Assembly: GCA_965222445.1 (NCBI GenBank)
Contig: CBDCTY010000002.1
Span: 2,232,001-2,296,000, forward strand
Reading direction: 5' to 3'
From: GCA-958296115 sp965222445
Lineage (GTDB): Bacteria > Chloroflexota > Dehalococcoidia > Lucifugimonadales > CAJWER01
Length of the DNA: 64,000 bases
Under the pieces are notes generated by a model that saw nothing but the letters and a program-made list of their open reading frames with translations, was not told the origin of the DNA and did not search any database. Of the stretch, positions 58,018 through 64,000 are shown piece by piece (position 1 is the stretch's first letter; each line of letters opens with the position of its first letter). The position numbers and the translations under genes are program-made.

Positions 58018-58796
58018 TCAGCGCCTCCCGTTGCGGGTGCGCGGCCGACCAAGGAATGCGTAGCCCGGTTCCGGGTCGTTAGGAGCGCTCCATGCCAATC
58101 CCAGCGGCCCGACTATTTCCAGCAGGCTCCTGTGGGAGACCCACAGGGGGACTCCCACTCCCGTGCGCTGCATCTCGTCCCTCGCCACGCGCAGGAAGTG
58201 TGTCTGGGCGATCTCGTCCTCGAAGACGACCAGCACGATGGGCCGCGAGCCGTGGTCGTCGGTGGGCCGGTGGGAGGAGTAGTACCGGAGGTAGGGGGCG
58301 ATGCGGTCGGCCATCGTGCCCGGGCGGACCGCTCGGCGCTCCCACTCCAGGAAGAACGGCCGGGTGTCGGTGCCCCTGCCCAGGACGCCGAACGCGTCGG
58401 GGTGGATCGAGCGGACCCTGTCGTGATGGCGAAAGTGGCGCGACGCCCTGCCGGGTGGATCGAGCTGGACGACCTGCCTGGAGCGTGAGTGCGCCTGCCT
58501 CTCCATGACCGCCGCGAACCAGTGGGCCGAGTCGGTGTGCTCAATGTTCCTGAGAAGCTGCCCGCTTCTCCTGCCCACAACGTTCCGCCAGTCGAGCGGG
58601 GCCTCAGGGTCTGCGGGCGCGACGCTCCACCGCTTCCTCGCGGCGCCCACGGAGGAGCGGTCGCGGCGGGCCAGCAACGCCAGCCCCCGGTCGGAGAGCG
58701 CCAGGCGGCGGCCTCCTTGGACTTGGAGATCGACGCCCAAATCCATATCCGAGAGCCGCCTCAGGACCTCCGAGAGCCTCGACCGCCTGACCCCAG
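58018..58796 (-). CDS. replication-relaxation family protein, C-terminal part (frameshift-separated)
   Basis: About 260 residues that continue the 58761-59696 product after a one-base shift. It begins VRRSRLSEVLRRLSDMDLGV and continues through RRLALSDRGLALLARRD, HTDSAHWFAAVMERQAHS, PDAFGVLGRGTDTRPFFLEWERR and RIAPYLRYYSSHRP to the end. The His-Trp-Phe and FFLEW-Glu motifs are typical of Replic_Relax proteins of plasmids and integrative elements, thought to aid nicking or relaxation. Inserting one G in the GGGG run near 58791 restores a single protein of about 550 residues. Confidence 0.7.
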
Positions 58797-59696
58797 CAGC
58801 TCGCCGAGGTGTGCTGGGGTTATCCAGGGCCAGTCGGAGAGCAGGTCGAGGGCCCGCTTGTCTGTCTCCTTCAGGATCGCGGGCAGCGCCCATCCAGGCG
58901 GGTTCTCCTCCGTGTCGTCGAATGAGAGTTTTTCTGGAAGTGACGCCCGCTCCGGGGGCTTCTCTGCAGGCCACGCGCCACGTGGCCTCGTGTGGGCCAG
59001 GGCCGTCCTAAGGTCGAGGAGTGCCGACCCCGACGGAGTGCGCCAGATGGGGGCGTTCGCCCCCGCGGTTACCGCCTCCCTCTCCAGGGCGAGGAACGTG
59101 AGGGACTGCGATCCGGCGGCAATCCTGCCGGCGTGCCTGAGTCTGATCTCGTCGGACATGAGCATCAGGACCGCGCTGGGCCGGAATATTTCGCGTAGCC
59201 GCCACAGGCGCTTGGCGAAGGCCGTCCTGTCGGCGGTGAGCCCCTGCCTGACGACGGCGACGGTCCTGCCGTCGGGAAGCGCTATCGCCGCGTCCATCGG
59301 CATGGCCCTGTACCAGCGGAAGCGGATCGGGTATGCGGCGTTTGATATGGCTGCGGTGAGCCGGTAGACGACGGCTAGGGCGTCGAGCCTCTCCATGAGG
59401 ACGCGCCGCCCCTGCGCCGATACCGGGCACCGGAGCAGCAGTTCGTCGACCGTCGTGCCCTCGTCTCGGGCCAAGCGATGCAGCCCTGCGGCGGTGAGGC
59501 AGTAGCGCCTTGTCGGGGGGATGAGAGGCGCGGCGTGGGGGATGGACGCTACGAGGCCGTCGCGCTCCATCCTCTCGACAGCCTCGTAGACCGCGCCCCT
59601 CGACCGGCCCGAGACTGCAGCCATCTCCAGCCGGTCGAGGAAGGGCATGGAGGCGAGCCGGCGCAGTAGCTCGGCCTCACACCCGTCCGGCCTCAT
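58761..59696 (-). CDS. replication-relaxation family protein, N-terminal part
   Basis: About 300 residues with two winged-helix regions (FLDRLEMAAVSGRSRGAVYEAVERMERDGLV near the start and DKRALDLLSDWPWITPAHLGELLG at the end). Between them is a nuclease-like alpha/beta segment (YPIRFRWYRAMPMDAAIALPDGRTVAVV). After GELLG the frame runs out, while the adjacent frame carries on with the second half of the winged helix. It overlaps the start of the downstream TraG-like gene's stop by four bases, so it belongs to the same transfer-type operon. Confidence 0.72.
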   Translation of the reverse strand: MRPDGCEAELLRRLASMPFLDRLEMAAVSGRSRGAVYEAVERMERDGLVASIPHAAPLIPPTRRYCLTAAGLHRLARDEGTTVDELLLRCPVSAQGRRVLMERLDALAVVYRLTAAISNAAYPIRFRWYRAMPMDAAIALPDGRTVAVVRQGLTADRTAFAKRLWRLREIFRPSAVLMLMSDEIRLRHAGRIAAGSQSLTFLALEREAVTAGANAPIWRTPSGSALLDLRTALAHTRPRGAWPAEKPPERASLPEKLSFDDTEENPPGWALPAILKETDKRALDLLSDWPWITPAHLGELLGSGGRGSRRS

Positions 59697-62299
59697 CCCT
59701 CACGCTCCTCGGCGGATGTCTCGTGCTCGGCGGATCCGGTCGGCGGCCGGGTGTGCTTGCTTCGCTGCTCCCGCCTCTCCTTCGGGTCCTGCGATACTTC
59801 GCCCTTCGCAGCGTCCTGTGGTGAGCCTTCGCCGCTCTTCATGGCGTGGTAGGCCTTGCGGAAGTCGTCCACGCGCCTTCTGCCCTCGGCCTGCTGGGTC
59901 GCCATCTCCTCCTCAGTCGTGACGTAGGAGGACGAGGCGGCCCTGATGCGCCCGGCCCTGTCCGGATCTCCCGGCTCCGGCTTCCTGACCATCATCGAGA
60001 AGGCGGGCATACGCTCCGTCCCGACGGTGGCGCGGACGTAGCAGTGGTGCACCGGCAGGGACACTATGTCGTCCTCAGACACGCGTTCCTTGCCGAGCTC
60101 CCATACGAGCTGGCGGGCGTCGTTCCCGGAGACCTGGAAGACGGCCAGGCATCCCACGTTGGCGAGCAGGGTGTCGCGCATGGTCGGCGAGAGGTCGTCC
60201 AGCTTGGCGAGGCTCTGGGTCGCCAGGATGAAGGACGCCCCGAACTTGCCGAGCTCGCTGAGCATCGACTCGTAGTCCACGCCGGGCATCGACTGCATCT
60301 CGTCGACGACGACCAGCGCGCCGCGCCGCTCGTCCGGCGGCAGGCCGCCCTGCTCGCGAATGACCGAGTCGACCAGGTTGAGCAGTGACGCTCCCACCAG
60401 CGCGGCCACGTCCCTGCCGACCGTTCCCTGCGCGGTCGAGACCAGCAGGATGCCGCCGTCGAGGATGGTCTCGCGCATGTCGATGGTGGAGCGGGACTGG
60501 CCGATGATGGCCCGCGCCCGCTTGGACGACGCGTAGTAGGAGAGGCGTGTCTGCACGGGTGCGAGGGCCTCGGACTTGTACTCGCGGCGCCAGTTGCCGA
60601 AGTCTCTGGCCCACCACTCCAGCAGGTAGGGATCGGACACCCTGGCCAGCACGCCGCCGCGGTACTCGTCGTCCGACAGGAGCTTCAGCCCGTCAAGAAG
60701 GGTCATCTGCTCGTCCGCGTCCGTGTCGGGATGCTCGTTGGCCTCGTGGAGGGTCTTGACGGTCTGTTCGAGGATCGACTGCATCCTCGGTCCCCACTGC
60801 TCCCAGAGGCCCCTGGCGACGCGCACCACCGAGTCGGCGGTGCGATCCCGGTCCGAGAAGACACGGGTGTCGAGCAGGTTGACGCCCGGCGCGCCCCGCT
60901 GATCGGCGAGGTCGATCAGCCGCACCCTGTCGGCTATCTCATCCGGGACCTGCTCCAGGAGAGCGCCCACCAGGTCGGCGTGGGGGTCGACCACGACGAT
61001 GGCGTCTCCGTCCCTGCCCGCCGCCTTCTCCCTCATCTTGTGTGCGATGAGGTGGTGCATGAGGGTGGACTTGCCCATGCGGGTCCTGGCCACGTAGAGG
61101 TGGTGACGGTGCAGCAGGTCTTCTGGGAAGCGGATCTCCCTGGGCTTGCCCGCGGTCGTGTCGCCCACCGGGGCGCCGCCCCTCACTCCACGCGCCGAGG
61201 GGATGAGCGCCCTCGCGCCCGACCTCGCCACGAGAGGGATCTCGTCGTGGGCTCCCGGCGGGTGCCACATGGCCGCCGTCTCTCGGACGCCGAGGACGCT
61301 GCGGCCTCCGAAGAGTCCGGGGCCCGCAGGGTGGAGAGAGACGTTGGGGACCGAGACAGGTCTCGCCCTGCTGACCTTGAACCCCGCCCCGGCGGGATGG
61401 TCGTAGTGGCGGTAGGCGGCGGCGACGGGGGCCAGCAGGCCCCTCGCCCGCTCCGCCGTGCCTCCGAGGGGCAGCACGGCGGTCACCTGCAGCTCGGCGT
61501 CGAATGCAATGCGGGCGACCTTCTCTCTGATCAGGAGCGGGTCGTAGACGCGGGAGCGGGCCTGCCTGATGCGCCACCAAGCCCAGCCCGCGACGGTGAG
61601 GACGACAGCCATGCCGACGCCGAGCAGGGCGGTCTTCCAGGTCTCCCCGGCCCGCACCCAGAGGTAGCCCCTGAGACCCACCAGGGCCGCGACGCCCAGG
61701 ACGGCCATGGTCGTCACGTCGGACTGGTGGTGGCGAACTTGATTGGAGTAGGTGGAGTCGCGCGGCTCGGCCACGGGTCGCTTGTGCGCCTTTTCGAGGT
61801 GGGCCTGCGACCAGTCGGGGCCCAGGGAGCGGAGCATGAGCCGGGCCACGACTCGCTCCCCCTCGTTCAGGTCGGACAGCGCTCCCAGCAGGGCGATGAG
61901 GGGGTCGGAGCCGGGGTCGAGCAGGTCGTCGTCCCTGAAGGTGCGAAGGGGGACGTACTCGGGGCCGCTCGCCCGCAGGGTCATCGACCACGCCCGCTCG
62001 TCCTCGTCGAGGCGCAGCGGGTCGTCCTCCGGCGTCACCTCATGGATGCGCGCCTGGGGGTAGTGGGTCGATATCTGCTGCCGCACCACCTGTTCGTCGA
62101 GGCAGCGGGCCATGAGGGTCACGCCGTCGACGTCGCCGGCCAACTCCAGGGAGAAGGGCTCCGGCACCGCGATGGCCTGCAGCATGTTCTCGACGCCGAG
62201 CAGGGTTCTTTCCCCCGTGCGGGGAGGGGTCACCGACACCAGCACGGGACGGTCGGACTTTGGATCGCCGAACAGGATTTTTCTGGGGTTCAGTTTCAT
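59693..62299 (-). CDS. TraG/VirD4-like conjugation ATPase
   Basis: An 868-residue P-loop ATPase. The N-terminal part has two hydrophobic helices (MAVLGVAALVGLRGYLWV, ALLGVGMAVVLTVAGWAWW). A nucleotide-binding motif HLYVARTRMGKSTLMHHLI, DAIVVVDPHADLV and RRGALVVVDEMQSMPGVDYESML (Walker B) follow, then FILATQSLAKLD and a basic, charged tail. This is the architecture of type IV coupling proteins that deliver DNA to a secretion channel. The first Walker A Gly is Ala, as in some HerA-like relatives. It lies between the VirB4 fragment and the relaxation protein. Confidence 0.85.
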   Translation of the reverse strand: MKLNPRKILFGDPKSDRPVLVSVTPPRTGERTLLGVENMLQAIAVPEPFSLELAGDVDGVTLMARCLDEQVVRQQISTHYPQARIHEVTPEDDPLRLDEDERAWSMTLRASGPEYVPLRTFRDDDLLDPGSDPLIALLGALSDLNEGERVVARLMLRSLGPDWSQAHLEKAHKRPVAEPRDSTYSNQVRHHQSDVTTMAVLGVAALVGLRGYLWVRAGETWKTALLGVGMAVVLTVAGWAWWRIRQARSRVYDPLLIREKVARIAFDAELQVTAVLPLGGTAERARGLLAPVAAAYRHYDHPAGAGFKVSRARPVSVPNVSLHPAGPGLFGGRSVLGVRETAAMWHPPGAHDEIPLVARSGARALIPSARGVRGGAPVGDTTAGKPREIRFPEDLLHRHHLYVARTRMGKSTLMHHLIAHKMREKAAGRDGDAIVVVDPHADLVGALLEQVPDEIADRVRLIDLADQRGAPGVNLLDTRVFSDRDRTADSVVRVARGLWEQWGPRMQSILEQTVKTLHEANEHPDTDADEQMTLLDGLKLLSDDEYRGGVLARVSDPYLLEWWARDFGNWRREYKSEALAPVQTRLSYYASSKRARAIIGQSRSTIDMRETILDGGILLVSTAQGTVGRDVAALVGASLLNLVDSVIREQGGLPPDERRGALVVVDEMQSMPGVDYESMLSELGKFGASFILATQSLAKLDDLSPTMRDTLLANVGCLAVFQVSGNDARQLVWELGKERVSEDDIVSLPVHHCYVRATVGTERMPAFSMMVRKPEPGDPDRAGRIRAASSSYVTTEEEMATQQAEGRRRVDDFRKAYHAMKSGEGSPQDAAKGEVSQDPKERREQRSKHTRPPTGSAEHETSAEEREG

Positions 62300-62335
62300 G
62301 GTTTTTCTTCCTTCCTTTCGTCTCCCTATCCGTAT

Positions 62336-62955
62336 CTATGTTTTGTCGTCGTTGCGTCTGTGGGAGCCGGGCCGCCACTCGATGACTTCCGTCTCCTCTG
62401 CCGTCGCCTCTACGCGGATGGGAATGCGGTTTCCCTTGGTCAGCAGGAGTCCGTCGCCCCTGGGGCAGGACAGGAGCCAGCGTTGGAGGTCTTCCGGCAG
62501 GTCGAATGCGTCGCCCACGGCGCTCACGGCGGCCGCGTCCTGCTGGAGCAGGAGCTTGAAGGCGGCGTTCTGCAGGAGGGCTCTTCCCGAATGGCCGGTG
62601 ATGGCCCGCGAGGTATCCTCGGACAGCAGGTCCTGGACGTCCTGGGTGATGAACTGCAGGCCGAGCCGGTGTTTGCGCGCCCTCTTGGCGACGGAGACGA
62701 GGAATGCCGCTCCCTCCGGGTGCTGCATGATCGACCACACCTCGTCGACGACCAGCAGGCGCGGCTTGGGGTCCTGGGCGGCGGCGGCCCAGACCGTCTC
62801 GGTGCAGACCATCGCGGCTGCGGGCCTCAGCTCCGGCTCCAGCAGCCGCAGGTCGAAGACGGTGACGAGGGCCTCGCTTCCGAGCAGGTCGTCGCCCTCG
62901 TCCGAGAGCAGGTGCCGGAGGCTTCCGGTGAGTTCGGCGACCTGCGGGACGCGGT
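62336..62955 (-). pseudogene. VirB4-like conjugation ATPase, C-terminal fragment
   Basis: About 205 residues matching the C-terminal half of VirB4/TraC ATPases: LLEPELRPAAAMVCTETVWAAA, Walker B-containing PKPRLLVVDEVWSIMQHPEGA, FLVSVAKRARKHRLGLQFITQDVQDLL and RALLQNAAFKLLLQQD. The Walker A half is absent. Upstream, beyond about 62955, the sequence belongs to a gene on the other strand, so the 5' part was lost by rearrangement or is missing through misassembly. Confidence 0.78.
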
Positions 62956-62965
62956 GATCGCCACG

Positions 62966-63496
62966 ATGGACACGGGGGCTCGCACCTGTGACTGGGAGCA
63001 GATTCCCGCCGCACGGCTGGAGCGAGCCTTGCAGGACGCCTGCGAGTGGCTCGGTGAGCTTGCCGCTCACCACGTCCAGAGCGGGCCTGACCCCGACGCG
63101 CTGCCCGACCGGGACTTCTCCGCAACCAGCTGGCAATGCCGAAGCTGCCCCTTCCTGGCGGTCTGTCTGCCGGGTGCGGCTGAGGTCGGCGAAGACTCAG
63201 AGATCGAGACAGAGGAGGTGAGCGACGAAGAGGCGCGGGACGCGGTGGTGGCCTACGCAGAGGCCCAGGAGTTCATCAAGGAGCCCGAGAAGGCCAAGCG
63301 CGGTGCGCTGGACACCCTGAAGGCGTGGATGCGCCGGCAGGGTGACTCCAAGGCGACGGTGGAGGGCCGCACGGCCACCCTCGTCAGTTCCACCAGGTAC
63401 TCCGTGAACCACCGAAGGCTGAACGAGGCCCTCGCCCCGGAGGTCCGGGCCGAGATCGTCACCGAGAGCGAGTCGGAGTACGTGCGGGTGACATAG
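62966..63496 (+). CDS. RecB/Cas4-like PD-(D/E)XK nuclease, C-terminal fragment
   Basis: About 176 residues: TCDWEQIPAARLERALQDACEWLGEL, then WQCRSCPFLAVCLPG, a C-x2-C-x5-C set like the Fe-S cysteines at the end of Cas4/AddB nucleases. A helical tail follows (TLKAWMRRQGDSKATVEGRT... YSVNHRRLNEAL). The nuclease core expected before it is missing; the frame enters VirB4 antisense sequence at about 62960. Starting at the ATG at 62966 would yield a stub without a catalytic site. Confidence 0.65.
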   Translation: MDTGARTCDWEQIPAARLERALQDACEWLGELAAHHVQSGPDPDALPDRDFSATSWQCRSCPFLAVCLPGAAEVGEDSEIETEEVSDEEARDAVVAYAEAQEFIKEPEKAKRGALDTLKAWMRRQGDSKATVEGRTATLVSSTRYSVNHRRLNEALAPEVRAEIVTESESEYVRVT

Positions 63497-63615
63497 ACGC
63501 TCTCAGATGGGGAGCGCAGGACGGGGCCGTCTTCCCTCTATCGGGGAGCCGGCCCCGCTTTCATTCAAACGGGCGCGGCAAGCACCGCGCCACTTCACAC
63601 ACAAGGAGAATCGCA

Positions 63616-63993
63616 ATGTCAAGGACGATCAACAAGGTAGAGCTCCTGGGCAGGGTCGGCGTAGACCCGGAGATGCAGTACACCCCCGGCGGCACGGCCG
63701 TCACCAAGCTGCGGCTGGTGACGGACCGCTACCGCAAGGACGCCGAGGACGAGACCGACTGGCACAACATCGTAGTTTGGGGTGCGACGGCTGAGGCGGT
63801 GAACCAGTACGTGGCCAAGGGAGAGCGCATCTACCTCGCGGGCCGCCTGGTCCAGAACTCCTGGGAGACCGACGACGGCCAGCGCCGCCACCGCACCGAG
63901 GTCCACGCCTCCGAGGTCGTGTTCCTCGACTCCCGGAACGGGAATGGCAACGGCGACGCCGGGCAGGCCCCCGACGCCTCGCCCTTCGAGTAG
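63616..63993 (+). CDS. ssb: single-stranded DNA-binding protein
   Basis: A 125-residue OB-fold protein: SRTINKVELLGRVGVDPEMQYTPGGTAV, WHNIVVWGATAEAVNQYVAKGERIYLAGRL, HRTEVHASEVVFLDSR. The C-terminal acidic tip DASPFE recruits repair and replication partners. GGAGAA lies before the ATG. Its position on the island next to a Cas4/RecB-like fragment suggests an element-borne SSB used during transfer, not necessarily the housekeeping copy. Confidence 0.93.
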   Translation: MSRTINKVELLGRVGVDPEMQYTPGGTAVTKLRLVTDRYRKDAEDETDWHNIVVWGATAEAVNQYVAKGERIYLAGRLVQNSWETDDGQRRHRTEVHASEVVFLDSRNGNGNGDAGQAPDASPFE

Positions 63994-64000
63994 CCCGCCA

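Noticed and set aside
60731..63496. Very long plus-strand open frame (about 920 codons) opposite the TraG/VirB4 genes
   Set aside because: High-GC antisense frame; only its last 176 codons (RecB/Cas4-like) look like protein. The rest is complement of well-supported motifs.

Overview
This is a high-GC bacterial segment with the gene content of a free-living Chloroflexota, probably a Dehalococcoidia/SAR202-like lineage. That placement is inferred from several paralogous Gfo/Idh/MocA oxidoreductases, an enolase-superfamily enzyme, a DmdA-like GcvT protein, a GMC oxidoreductase, flotillin/NfeD and Rex. No rRNA or marker phylogeny is available in the window to confirm it.

Layout. 1-47.6 kb looks chromosomal. 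It begins with a LON-domain protein cut by the window edge, an aminotransferase, an enolase-superfamily enzyme, a VapC/Phd-type toxin-antitoxin pair and two orphan oligopeptide ABC ATPases. A cupredoxin-like gene with an in-frame TGA follows (6957-7835), then thiGES, a large CARDB lipoprotein, tRNA-Glu, argC, an endonuclease III-like glycosylase and a HEAT-repeat protein. Between 16.6 and 22.3 kb is a carbohydrate-type cluster (two Gfo/Idh/MocA, GDP-mannose dehydratase, DUF6807/PmoA-like, SDR). Next come a degraded sulfatase, nfeD-flotillin, GMC oxidoreductase, DmdA-like protein, cupin, ketopantoate reductase and a peroxiredoxin with TGA at the peroxidatic-cysteine position. They are followed by a retropepsin-like protease, TrmI, a MidA-like methyltransferase, citrate synthase and rex. 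A copper-type exported and membrane operon (38.3-44.2 kb) contains several apparent single-base frameshifts. Two tandem Gfo/Idh/MocA paralogues and tRNA-Thr/tRNA-Ala close the chromosomal part.

From about 47.64 kb to the end the content changes to an integrative/conjugative-type island. It holds a 3'-truncated large serine recombinase with an RHH protein, and an XRE / ImmA-like / TPR-nuclease operon divergent from four small HTH-type genes. Further on are an AT-richer AAA ATPase-phosphoribosyltransferase protein of conflict-system type, a replication-relaxation protein, a TraG/VirD4-like ATPase, a VirB4 C-terminal fragment, a RecB/Cas4-like fragment and SSB.

Most notable: two genes need TGA decoded as selenocysteine to be intact, and each has a hairpin at bacterial-SECIS distance. 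One of them, the cupredoxin-like gene, also carries an in-frame insertion of a small transposable element with 13-bp terminal inverted repeats and a 9-bp target duplication. At least three further families of small inverted-repeat elements lie between genes, and some of their ends supply candidate -10 boxes.
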